From assembly GCA_900542445.1 (NCBI GenBank), contig UQNN01000014.1, positions 1 to 51,350 of the forward strand: 51,350 nucleotides of DNA, in the 5' to 3' direction. Source of the stretch: an uncultured Eubacteriales bacterium (lineage in GTDB: Bacteria; Bacillota; Clostridia; Christensenellales; Aristaeellaceae). This document shows, piece after piece, positions 7,978 to 16,298 of this stretch (position 1 is the first letter of the stretch; every line of letters begins with the position of its first letter). The notes beneath the pieces are model-generated. The model was not told where the DNA came from. It saw nothing but the letters and a program-made list of their open reading frames with translations, and made no database searches. The translations under genes were made by a program, and so were the position numbers.

Positions 7978-9470
7978 TCCTTTGCCACAACCTCTTCAAT
8001 CGCTTTCGCGGCGCCCTTGGTGAAGATGGCGTCCAGAGAAGCGGCGACGGAAGCCTCAAAGCCCGGAAGCTCGGCGGTCAGGTCGCTGCCCCAGAAATCG
8101 ACGTTGGTCAGCACGGCGTGCGCGATTTCCGCAGCCGGCTTGCCCGTCATGCCCGCAAAGAAGTCGAGCACAAACTGATCGTCGGCAATCGGATACTCGT
8201 TGCCCGCGGCGCGAACGCCCACGAAAGAGCCGTCTTCCTTCTTCTTGCCGCAGTAGAAGGCGATGAACGCCGCCATGGAGAAGGTCAGGATCTTCGGCAG
8301 AGCGTGCTTGCGCTTCACATACTCCTTGATGGTCGGCAGCACGCGCGCGCGGAATTTGCTCTGGCTGTTGAGCGCGATGGAGAGCAGCAGGTGACGGTTG
8401 AACGGGTTGGAGAAACGCTCGAAGATCGCGGAAGCGAACGCCTCCAGATCGTCCTTCGGCAGGTCCAGCGTCGGCATGATCTCGTTAAAGAGCGCCTGAG
8501 ACATGTAGGAACGCATGGTGTCGTCCGCCATGCAGTCGCCGACGATTTCGTGGCCCGCCAGATACGCGCCGAGCACCATGGAGGTGTGCGCGCCGTTGAG
8601 CATGCGCACCTTGCGCAGCTTGTACGGGGAAACGTCCTGCGTGAAGACGACGTTGCAGCCCGCCTTCTTGAAGGGCAGTTCGTTCTCAATCCAGGCCGGG
8701 CCTTCGATGACCCACAGGCCGAACGGCTCGGCGGTGTCGAGCATGTTGTCGCGGTAGCCGAATTCTTCGTAGAGAGACTCGGCTTCGCCGCGCGGATAAC
8801 CGGTCACGATGCGGTCCACCAGCGTGGAGCAGAAGACGTTCTCGGTCTTCAGCCAGGTCTTGAATTCCTCGGACAGACCCCACTGCTCGGCGGTCTTCAT
8901 GCAGCACTCTTCCAGATTGCGGCCGTTGTAATCGATCAGCTCGCAGGGCAGAAGGATAAAGCCCGTGCCCTTCTTGCCGCCAAAAGCGGTGAAGCGCTCG
9001 TAGAGCAGGCGGGTCAGCTTGCCGGGATAGGAAGCCTGCGGCTTGTCGTCGAAGCTGTCCTTACCGGTGTAAACGATGCCGGCTTCGGTGGTGTTGGAGA
9101 TGATGATGCGCATATCCGGGTTGTGCGCCAGCGCCAGATAGCCCTCGAAATCCTCGTACGGGGACAGGCCGCGCTTGACGCTCTGGATGATGCGCTCATC
9201 CTTGCTGGGCTTGCCGTCCACCTGACCGCGGAGAATCAGGGTATACAGGCCGTCCTGCTCGTTGAGCATGGAAACCATGCCGCGCTCGATGGGCTGCACG
9301 ATCACCACGCCGGCATCCATGCCGGCCTTTTCGTTGGCCATATCGATCATCCAGTCACAGAAAGCGCGCAGAAAACCGCCCTCGCCGAATTGAATCACAC
9401 GTTCCGTTTTCGGCGCGACGCCGCGCGCCATCTTGACGGAAGAAAGAGTGGAAGCATTGAGCTGAACCAT
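7974..9470 (-). CDS. uxaB: Tagaturonate reductase
   Basis: NAD-dependent reduction of D-tagaturonate to D-altronate. It is 498 residues, a member of the long-chain mannitol dehydrogenase family. The N-terminal Rossmann motif is VIQFGEGGFLRAFCDWMID. The family catalytic signature is in KLRKVRMLNGAHTSMVLG (Lys, Asn and His). The start is the ATG at 9470, 8 bases after GGGAGG; a longer frame to 9506 lacks a ribosome site. First gene of the operon, behind the promoter at 9549-9578. Confidence 0.93.
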   Translation of the reverse strand: MVQLNASTLSSVKMARGVAPKTERVIQFGEGGFLRAFCDWMIDMANEKAGMDAGVVIVQPIERGMVSMLNEQDGLYTLILRGQVDGKPSKDERIIQSVKRGLSPYEDFEGYLALAHNPDMRIIISNTTEAGIVYTGKDSFDDKPQASYPGKLTRLLYERFTAFGGKKGTGFILLPCELIDYNGRNLEECCMKTAEQWGLSEEFKTWLKTENVFCSTLVDRIVTGYPRGEAESLYEEFGYRDNMLDTAEPFGLWVIEGPAWIENELPFKKAGCNVVFTQDVSPYKLRKVRMLNGAHTSMVLGAYLAGHEIVGDCMADDTMRSYMSQALFNEIMPTLDLPKDDLEAFASAIFERFSNPFNRHLLLSIALNSQSKFRARVLPTIKEYVKRKHALPKILTFSMAAFIAFYCGKKKEDGSFVGVRAAGNEYPIADDQFVLDFFAGMTGKPAAEIAHAVLTNVDFWGSDLTAELPGFEASVAASLDAIFTKGAAKAIEEVVAKE

Positions 9471-9508
9471 GAATGTAACCTCCCAAGATTTAAGATAGCC
9501 GTGCAAAA

Positions 9509-9590
9509 TTGCCAGAAGGTCTGTAAAAACCCTCGTTTAGCTAGATACAGTATAGCACCGTTCCCCGAACGCCGTCAAGATTTCTGGCAA
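9509..9590 (-). promoter_or_regulatory. Inverted repeat flanking the uxa promoter (candidate operator pair)
   Basis: TTGCCAGAA at 9509-9517 and its exact reverse complement TTCTGGCAA at 9582-9590 flank the uxaB promoter. The upstream arm is 3 bases beyond the -35 box; the other lies in the leader. Centres are 73 bases apart, about seven helical turns, which would suit a looping repressor. No uronate regulator gene is in the window, so the partner is unknown. Confidence 0.45.
9549..9578 (-). promoter_or_regulatory. Sigma-A promoter of the uxa operon
   Basis: On the minus strand: -35 TTGACG (9578-9573), 18-base spacer, -10 TATACT (9554-9549). The leader to the uxaB ATG is about 70 bases. Confidence 0.8.
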
Positions 9591-9708
9591 AAGGAACCGT
9601 GAAGATTTGGGCAATGTGAATAGGTTGTCAGACGACCGAGCGAAAGCCTAACCGACAGCGGACAGACCGGCGCGGGACAGGCGTCGGGCGTGACAAAAAA
9701 CAGGCGAA

Positions 9709-9738
9709 GAAAAAACGCCCTGCCGCGCGGGCAGGACG
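9709..9738 (-). terminator. Terminator of the GtrII-like gene
   Basis: Arms CCTGCC/GGCAGG with a short CG loop. On the minus strand it runs into TTTTT, directly after the gene's stop at 9746. Confidence 0.75.
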
Positions 9739-9745
9739 AATGAAA

Positions 9746-11272
9746 TCACAGATAGCGCTCACCGATGCGGATAACGAGCGTTTCGCCAACCATTTTAAGG
9801 GAACCTTCCGCGGGGAAGACGGGCATGGAAAGCACCTCGTCGCTGTAAGCGAGGGCCATCCGTTCCGCCTCGTCGGCCATTCGGATGGGATCGCCCAGAA
9901 TCATGTGAAAGAACCACGGATAGGTCTGTTCATAGGTGATGGAATACACGTAAAAATCAAAATCGTTAATCGCCTCAAAGCCGGGGCGTTCCATGTACAG
10001 ATGGGAGTCGCTCATCACGCCCGCAAAGGCGACGGGGGTTACGCCGGGCTGATAGCCTTCGACCTGAACGGCCCGCTCCAGCATGCGTGTGACTGTGCTG
10101 AGGGTCGCGTTGTAGGAAAGATCACGGCGCAAGATAAACTGATTGGCGAATATGGCGTCGCTGAAATAGACCAGCGACAGACAGCATGCGGCCAGCGGAA
10201 CGGTCAGCCGAATGGCCTTCCAGGCCAGCGGCTGAAGCCGGTCGGCCAGAGAGATGGGCAGCACGGCGCAGAAGAAAAAAGCGTAGATCATCAGGTCGTG
10301 AACCATGCCTTTGGAGAGCAGGTAGACGAAATCGGCGCCGAAGGGAACGAGCAGCAGAAAAACAAAGGTCAGCGCGGCACAGGGCAGGGCGATGCGGCGG
10401 GCATGAAGCAGATAACAGACGGCGGCCAGCGAAAAGAGCAGGAGAAAAACATAGGCCGCGGCTGCGGCGCGGGGGAACGCGGTTTGGGGGCGCGCCATTT
10501 TTTCAAAGGGGAAAAGATAAGCGCGCCGAAGCAGATCGACGATGGAATAGCCCTCGAAATTGCCCATGCCCGCCATGCCGTTGTAGGAATCGGCGGCAGT
10601 CTGCCCGGTCAGCGCATAGACCACACGCAGACAAAGCGAATAAAAGACCAGTCCGGCGATTAACACGCCCAAATACCGGACGCCGCGCAGAAGGAGCGCG
10701 CGGAAGGAGAAACCGTCAAGCGCGTGGTGAACGAGCAGAATCAGGAAAAAGACGGTGGCTACCGGCACATAGCTTTGATAAAGCGCCGCAGAACCGCAAA
10801 GCAGAACGGGCGCAAGCCAAACGCCATGCCGAAGGCGCACTGCAACGAAGACGCAGAGAACGGAGAGCAGCAGCGCGAGCATATAGGAGTCCGCCATCAT
10901 GTGAAAGGTGCCGTGAAGCCGGGTCAGCGTCGTATTGGCGCACAGCGCCATGCAGACCAGCGAGATAGACAGGGTGGAAGACAGCGAGAGCAGATCCACG
11001 ACCAGACAGATGGCGGCAGCCAGATAGAGATAGGCCAGCAGGCCGATCAGATACGGCACGGCGATGTCCCCGCGAAACAGGAGATAGACGGGCTGCAAAA
11101 ACCGGCCAAGCTGGATCTGCCAGGTCATATCGATACTCTGATCGATCAACAGAGAATCGTGCGCGTAGCCCAGCGTAAAAAAACGATAGAAGTAAGCGGA
11201 AAAATAAAAGACGGCGGTCAGCAGCGAAATTTTGCCGACTGCGCGTCGGTCAAGGCGAAAAACCTGGCTCAT
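9746..11272 (-). CDS. GtrII-like polytopic membrane glycosyltransferase
   Basis: A 508-residue integral membrane protein with roughly 11-12 hydrophobic helices. The pattern YAHDSLL..GRFLQP near residues 35-60 and SAALYQSYVPVA further on matches the Glucosyl transferase GtrII family. Those proteins transfer sugars from a lipid carrier to surface polymers, with the active site facing outward; the acidic HDS motif is in the first outer loop. The start is the ATG at 11272, 8 bases after GGAGG. It is a single gene with its own promoter and terminator, so context gives no acceptor. Family assignment is moderate. Confidence 0.65.
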   Translation of the reverse strand: MSQVFRLDRRAVGKISLLTAVFYFSAYFYRFFTLGYAHDSLLIDQSIDMTWQIQLGRFLQPVYLLFRGDIAVPYLIGLLAYLYLAAAICLVVDLLSLSSTLSISLVCMALCANTTLTRLHGTFHMMADSYMLALLLSVLCVFVAVRLRHGVWLAPVLLCGSAALYQSYVPVATVFFLILLVHHALDGFSFRALLLRGVRYLGVLIAGLVFYSLCLRVVYALTGQTAADSYNGMAGMGNFEGYSIVDLLRRAYLFPFEKMARPQTAFPRAAAAAYVFLLLFSLAAVCYLLHARRIALPCAALTFVFLLLVPFGADFVYLLSKGMVHDLMIYAFFFCAVLPISLADRLQPLAWKAIRLTVPLAACCLSLVYFSDAIFANQFILRRDLSYNATLSTVTRMLERAVQVEGYQPGVTPVAFAGVMSDSHLYMERPGFEAINDFDFYVYSITYEQTYPWFFHMILGDPIRMADEAERMALAYSDEVLSMPVFPAEGSLKMVGETLVIRIGERYL

Positions 11273-11305
11273 GGAAAGCGCCTCCACGTTTAAAATAACA
11301 GATTG

Positions 11306-11334
11306 ATTATACAAAATACATGTCCGTCGCGCAA
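11306..11334 (-). promoter_or_regulatory. Promoter of the GtrII-like gene
   Basis: Minus strand: -35 TTGCGC (11334-11329), 17-base spacer, -10 TATAAT (11311-11306), 34 bases before the ATG. It diverges from the secA promoter. Confidence 0.75.
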
Positions 11335-11388
11335 GGGGCAGGGAAAGCCAACTTTTCTCTGACTCCCGCCATTTTCGCCATGAAAAGG

Positions 11389-11417
11389 TTGATAAACCCC
11401 CGCAAAGATGCTACAAT
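11389..11417 (+). promoter_or_regulatory. Promoter of secA
   Basis: -35 TTGATA (11389-11394), 17-base spacer, -10 TACAAT (11412-11417), followed by a leader of about 70 bases. Confidence 0.75.
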
Positions 11418-11493
11418 AATACAATGAGCGGCAATGTGGAGTTTTTCGTTCGGCGAAAGGCCAAAATCCCGGCCGCGTAATTGGAGGATAACA

Positions 11494-14259
11494 ATGGGCT
11501 TTTTCAGCAAATTATTCGACCCGTCCGCCGGGGAGATCAAACGCCTGAACAAAATTGTCGATAAAATCGATTCTTTTGAAGAAGCGCACAAAGCGCTGAC
11601 TGACGAGCAGCTGCGCGGCAAGACCGTCGAGTTCCGCGAGCGGCTTAAAAACGGCGAAACGCTGGACGACCTGCTGCCGGAAGCATATTCCGTCGTACGC
11701 GAGGCGACCTACCGCGTGACGGGCAAGCGCCAGTTCCGCGTGCAGATGCTCGGCGGCATCGTGCTCCATCAGGGCCGCATTGCCGAGATGAAGACCGGCG
11801 AGGGCAAGACCCTGACGGCAACCATGCCGGCTTACCTCAACGCGCTCTCCGGCGAAGGCGTGCATGTCGTGACCGTCAACGATTATCTGGCCAAGTTCCA
11901 GGGCGAGGACGTGGGCCGCATTTTCCGCTTCCTCGGCATGACCGTGGGCGTGATTGTGCATGATCTGACGCAGGAAGAGCGCAAGGCGGCGTATGCCTGC
12001 GATATCACCTACGGCACGAACAACGAGATGGGCTTCGACTATCTGCGCGACAACATGGTCATCTATCAGAAGAACATGGTGCAGCGCGGCCATCACTTTG
12101 CCATCGTGGACGAAGTGGACTCTATCCTCATCGACGAGGCGCGCACGCCGCTGATCATCTCCGGCGCGGGCGACAAGTCCACCGATCTGTATGAAAAGGC
12201 GGACCGCTTTGTCTGCACCCTGCAAAAGGGAGAAGAGCCGGAGCAGGACCGCTGGGAGGAAAACCCGCTCTCCGACGAAGAGCTGGCGGCGATGCGCAAG
12301 GATTACGTCATCGACGAGAAAAAGAAAACCTGCAACCTCTCCGAAGCGGGCGTGCGCAAGGCCGAGCGCTGGTTCGGCGTGGAGAACCTTTCCGACATGG
12401 CCAACAACGAGCTGCTGCATCACATCAATGCCGCGCTGCGCGCGCATGCGCTGATGAAGCGCGATGTGGATTACGTCGTGCAGAACGACGAAGTCGTCAT
12501 CGTCGATGAGTTTACCGGCCGCCTGATGGTCGGCCGCCGTTACAGCGACGGCTTGCACCAGGCCATCGAGGCCAAGGAACACGTGAAGGTGCAGCGCGAG
12601 AGCAAGACGCTGGCGACCATCACCTTCCAGAATTATTTCCGCATGTACAGCAAGCTCTCCGGCATGACCGGCACGGCCAAGACCGAAGAGGAAGAATTTA
12701 AGGGCATTTACAAGCTCGACGTCGTGCAGATTCCGACCAACCGCCCGATGATCCGCAAGGACATGAACGATCTGGTTTACCGCACGCAAAAGGGCAAGTT
12801 CAGCCAGGTGATCGAGGAAATCGAACGCCGCCACAAGACGGGCCAGCCGATTCTGGTCGGCACGGTTTCCGTCGAGGTCAGCGAGATGCTGTCCAAGATG
12901 CTGCGCATGCGCGGCATCGAGCATGTCGTGCTGAACGCGAAGTATCACGCCCGCGAGGCGGAAATCGTCGCGCAGGCCGGTCACTTCGGCGCGGTCACCA
13001 TCGCCACGAACATGGCGGGCCGCGGCACGGATATCCTGCTGGGCGGCAACCCGGAGTTCCTCGCCCGCCGCGCGATGAAGCAGAAGGGCTATGAGGATAA
13101 CGTGATCGAGGAAGCGACCGGCTTCAACGAGAACGTCAGCGAAGAAGTGCTTGCCGCGCGCGTGATTTACAAACAGCTCTACGCGGGGTTCAAGAAGCAG
13201 ACGGACGCGGAACACGACCGCGTGATCGCCGTCGGCGGCCTGCACATCATCGGCACAGAGCGCCACGAGTCCCGCCGTATCGACAATCAGCTGCGCGGCC
13301 GCGCGGGCCGTCAGGGCGATCCGGGTTCCTCCCAGTTCTTCCTCTCCATGCAGGATGATCTGATGCGCCTGTTCGGCAGCGAACGCGTCAGCGGCCTGAT
13401 TGAGAAGATGGGTCTGGCCGAGGACGAGCCGATCGAAGCGAAGATGCTCACCGGACAGATTGAGAACGCTCAGAAGCGTATTGAGGCGCGCAACTACGAA
13501 ATCCGTAAGAACGTGCTTCAGTATGACGACGTGATGAACGAGCAGCGCAAGGAGATCTATGAGCAGCGCAAGCAGGTGCTCGAAGGCCGCGATATGCACG
13601 AAACCATCGTCAAGATGGCGGACAAGCTTATCGAAGAGGCCGTCGCGACCTACTGCGGCAACGGCGACGACTACACCGATTGGGATCTGCCCGGCCTGAC
13701 GCAGTATTTGGAACGCCTGTGCATCCGCATTGGCTTCTTCAAGGCGCATGAAGAGCCGTTCAAGACCATCGATAAAGACGAGCTGATCGCCAAGCTCAAG
13801 CAGGAAGCGCGCGATTTCTACGCCCTGCGCGAAAAGGGCTTCGAGCTGCTGCACATCGATACCCGCGAGCTGGAGCGCGTCGTGCTGCTCTCCTGCGTGG
13901 ATCGCCGCTGGATGGATCACATCGACGCGATGGATCAGCTGCGCGACGGCATCGGCCTGCGCGCCTATGGCAACAAGAACCCCGTCACCGAATATCAGAT
14001 TGAAGGCTATGACATGTTCGACGAGATGGTGCACTTCATCCGCGAAGATACCGTCCGCCGCATGTATCAGGCCCGCATCAATATTCCGCAGCAGCGCAGA
14101 GAAGTCGCCGAGCCGAAGGAGACCAACCTCGAACAGGCCAAGGCGGCGGGCGGCCCTTCCGGCCCGAAGCGCGTGCAGAAGCAGGTCGGCCGCAACGATC
14201 CCTGCCCCTGCGGAAGCGGCAAGAAGTATAAGAACTGCTGCGGCAAGGACAAAGACTAA
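11494..14259 (+). CDS. secA: Preprotein translocase ATPase SecA
   Basis: Motor that pushes preproteins through SecYEG. It is 921 residues, the full-length housekeeping type. Walker A MKTGEGKT is at 99-106; the DEAD-like box plus linker DEVDSILIDEARTPLIISG begins near 206. The preprotein cross-linking domain contains YVVQNDEVVIVDEFTGRLM. NBD2 has MAGRGTDILLGG and RGRAGRQGDPGSS. The C-terminus carries a complete SEC-C zinc site (Cys904, Cys906, Cys915, Cys916), for SecB or ribosome contact. The ATG at 11494 is preceded by TTGGAGG. An in-frame upstream ATG at 11434 has no ribosome site. Confidence 0.98.
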   Translation: MGFFSKLFDPSAGEIKRLNKIVDKIDSFEEAHKALTDEQLRGKTVEFRERLKNGETLDDLLPEAYSVVREATYRVTGKRQFRVQMLGGIVLHQGRIAEMKTGEGKTLTATMPAYLNALSGEGVHVVTVNDYLAKFQGEDVGRIFRFLGMTVGVIVHDLTQEERKAAYACDITYGTNNEMGFDYLRDNMVIYQKNMVQRGHHFAIVDEVDSILIDEARTPLIISGAGDKSTDLYEKADRFVCTLQKGEEPEQDRWEENPLSDEELAAMRKDYVIDEKKKTCNLSEAGVRKAERWFGVENLSDMANNELLHHINAALRAHALMKRDVDYVVQNDEVVIVDEFTGRLMVGRRYSDGLHQAIEAKEHVKVQRESKTLATITFQNYFRMYSKLSGMTGTAKTEEEEFKGIYKLDVVQIPTNRPMIRKDMNDLVYRTQKGKFSQVIEEIERRHKTGQPILVGTVSVEVSEMLSKMLRMRGIEHVVLNAKYHAREAEIVAQAGHFGAVTIATNMAGRGTDILLGGNPEFLARRAMKQKGYEDNVIEEATGFNENVSEEVLAARVIYKQLYAGFKKQTDAEHDRVIAVGGLHIIGTERHESRRIDNQLRGRAGRQGDPGSSQFFLSMQDDLMRLFGSERVSGLIEKMGLAEDEPIEAKMLTGQIENAQKRIEARNYEIRKNVLQYDDVMNEQRKEIYEQRKQVLEGRDMHETIVKMADKLIEEAVATYCGNGDDYTDWDLPGLTQYLERLCIRIGFFKAHEEPFKTIDKDELIAKLKQEARDFYALREKGFELLHIDTRELERVVLLSCVDRRWMDHIDAMDQLRDGIGLRAYGNKNPVTEYQIEGYDMFDEMVHFIREDTVRRMYQARINIPQQRREVAEPKETNLEQAKAAGGPSGPKRVQKQVGRNDPCPCGSGKKYKNCCGKDKD

Positions 14260-14265
14260 AAAACA

Positions 14266-14350
14266 AGTCCTGTTTTAACCGCCGCGAAGCGAAGAAGGGA
14301 GTCAGAGGGGCGCGCCCCTCAGGCGGGTGCGGGCGGCAGCCCGCCGCAAC
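14266..14350. repeat. Inverted copy of repeat family A between secA and prfB
   Basis: CCGCCGCGAAGCGAAGAAGG (14279-14298) is the exact reverse complement of 2075-2094. It is followed by the palindrome GAGGGGCGCGCCCCTC (14305-14320) and GCGGGC/GCCCGC just after. It has no T-run, so the secA transcript may read into prfB. Confidence 0.65.
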
Positions 14351-14381
14351 CTCACGACCAAATAAAAGGATGTGAATCAAC

Positions 14382-15483
14382 GTGATCGAACTGGATCTCT
14401 ATCGCCAGCAGATGGCACAAATCCGCGAAAGCATTGTTGAGGCAGGTGAGTCACTTTAACGTCGCCGGCTTGAAGGAGCAGCTGCTTGAGCTGCACGAGA
14501 CGATGAACGAGCCGGATTTCTGGAACGACCTCAAGCGCTCGACCGAGGTCAGCCGGAAGGTGCGCATCACCGAAAATAAAGTGGAGCATTATGAAAAGCT
14601 CTGCCAGCGCGCCGACGATGTGGATACCACCATGGAGCTTGCCGAGGAAATGCAGGATACCGACCTGCTGGCCGAGGCGGGCGAGGAAATCAAAAAGCTG
14701 CAAAGCGATCTGGAAGAGCTTCGACTGGAAAGCCTGCTGCGCGGCGACTACGACAGCAACAACTGCTACCTTTCGCTGCACGCGGGTGCGGGCGGAACGG
14801 AAGCGCAGGATTGGACGCTCATGCTTTACCGCATGTACACCCGTTACTGCGAACGCCACGGCTTCACCGTCAAGCTTATCGATATGCTCGACGGCGACGA
14901 GGCAGGACTCAAGTCCGTAACCTTTGAGGTAGACGGTGAAAACGCCTACGGCTTCCTGCGCAGCGAAAAGGGCGTGCATCGCCTGGTGCGCATCAGCCCG
15001 TTTGACTCCAACGCGCGCCGCCAGACGAGCTTCTCCTCGCTGGATGTTTCGCCGATTATCGACGACGACGACAACGAAGTCGAAATCGATATGAAGGATG
15101 TCCGCGTGGATACCTATCACGCCAGCGGCGCGGGCGGACAGAACGTCAACAAGACCAGCTCCGCCGTGCGTATGACGCACTTCCCGACGGGCATCGTCGT
15201 CTCCTCTCAGACGAGCCGCGACCAGGTGCATAACCGTGAAAACTGTATGCGCATGTTGCGCGCGAAGCTCGTCGAGCTGCGCGAGCGCGAGCGTGAGGAA
15301 AAGATGGCTGACATCAAGGGCGAGATGAAGAAGATCGAATGGGGCAGCCAGATCCGCTCCTATGTCTTCCATCCGTATTCGCTGGTGAAAGACCATCGCA
15401 CCGGCTATGAGACGAGCAACGTGGACGCCGTGATGGACGGCGAGCTGGACGGCTTTATCACCGCGTATCTGCAAATGCAGTGA
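14382..15483 (+). CDS. prfB: Peptide chain release factor 2, with programmed +1 frameshift
   Basis: RF2 ends translation at UGA and UAA. Frame 1 starts at GTG 14382 (MIELDLYRQQMAQ...) and reads 25 codons to CTT followed by an in-frame TAA at 14457-14459. A +1 slip at CTT (skipping T14457) joins frame 2 from AAC 14458, giving a normal 366-residue RF2. The stop-reading tripeptide SPF falls at 205-207 and GGQ at 251-253, where expected. The upstream AGGTGAG, three bases before CTT, is the usual stimulatory Shine-Dalgarno-like sequence. The usual slip site is CTT TGA C; here the stop is TAA. A start at ATG 14434 in frame 2 alone would lose the conserved N-terminus. Confidence 0.93.
14444..14460 (+). 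promoter_or_regulatory. prfB programmed frameshift site with TAA
   Basis: AGGTGAG, then TCA, then CTT TAA C. Layout matches the classic RF2 autoregulatory site, except that the internal stop is TAA rather than TGA. Confidence 0.85.
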
Positions 15484-15506
15484 GCGGATCACGCAGAATA
15501 AACCGA

Positions 15507-15532
15507 GGGCGGGCGATTTCGCCCGCCCTTTT
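15507..15532 (+). terminator. Terminator after prfB
   Basis: Perfect 9-base arms GGGCGGGCG/CGCCCGCCC with an ATTT loop, followed by TTTTC. Confidence 0.85.
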
Positions 15533-15545
15533 CAATTTAAAAGCT

Positions 15546-16298
15546 ATGAAAAAACAAACATGGATCGTCGGCCTGATGGCCGCCCTCGCCGTTATGCTGG
15601 CCGCCGTCGGTTCGCTCTGCGGCGCGGTTTACAGTGAAGCGATTAACCCGGCGCTGTATGGTGAAAAATCCCGCGCGGCGGTTGCGCAGGCGCATGGCAT
15701 GCGCGACGACGACGCTGTGACGGCGTATATCGGCATGGATGCAGCGCGGCAGAATGAAGCGGCGAAGATCATCGCGCTGTATATGGAGCTGGGAGGCGAA
15801 GACACGCCGCTGGCCGTGGACGAACTGAACGAAAAAGAGCTTAGCCACATGAACGACGTGCGGCGGCTGATCGCGCTGTGCAAAACGGTGCGGACAGCCT
15901 GCATTTCGCTGGCGGCCGGGCTGGCCGTGGCGGTCGCCTGGGTCGGCGCGGGGCTGAAAAAGCGCCACCGCCCGGTGATTGTCGGTGCGGTGTGCGGCGT
16001 GTGCGCGCTGGCGCTGGGCGCGGGCGTGTTCGGCGCGATGATGCAATCGGGCGGGTTTGAGACGATGTTTGTCGGCATGCACCGCATGCTGTTCATCAAC
16101 GACAACTGGCTGCTCAACCCCGCGACGGATATTTTGATTCGGATGATGCCGCAAAACCTGTTTGAAACGGCGCTTGCCGACGTGCTGGGGCAGTTTGCGC
16201 GGGCGCTGGTTCTGTCGATTCTGCTGCTGGCGGCGGCGTATGCCGTCGTTTCCGGCATGGTGGAGAGACAGCTGACACAGACGGAGGAAAGACCATGA
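15546..16298 (+). CDS. DUF1461-type integral membrane protein
   Basis: A 250-residue protein with an N-terminal helix (about 6-27), central helices near 125-145 and 150-170, and a C-terminal helix near 220-242. The motif MHRMLFINDNWLLNP..DILIRMMPQNLFE fits the DUF1461 (TIGR01906) family, whose function is unknown. The ATG at 15546 starts right at a typical MKK-hydrophobic end, but no clear ribosome site precedes it and the prfB terminator ends only 14 bases upstream. Its stop overlaps the tsaD start (ATGA), so the two are co-translated. Confidence 0.7.
   Translation: MKKQTWIVGLMAALAVMLAAVGSLCGAVYSEAINPALYGEKSRAAVAQAHGMRDDDAVTAYIGMDAARQNEAAKIIALYMELGGEDTPLAVDELNEKELSHMNDVRRLIALCKTVRTACISLAAGLAVAVAWVGAGLKKRHRPVIVGAVCGVCALALGAGVFGAMMQSGGFETMFVGMHRMLFINDNWLLNPATDILIRMMPQNLFETALADVLGQFARALVLSILLLAAAYAVVSGMVERQLTQTEERP

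Noticed and set aside
11512..14034. An 840-codon open frame on the minus strand opposite secA
   Set aside because: The sense frame encodes a perfect SecA. Long antisense frames also oppose uxaC (4929-6422), uxaB (8118-9602) and nfnB (43014-44381). They are a by-product of GC-rich codon use, with Arg/His/Ala/Val-rich products and no ribosome sites.
14434..14460. ATG/TTG starts in the second prfB frame without frameshifting
   Set aside because: This would discard the conserved N-terminus (IELDLYRQQMAQIRES), which is in frame 1 and directly joined by a standard slip site.
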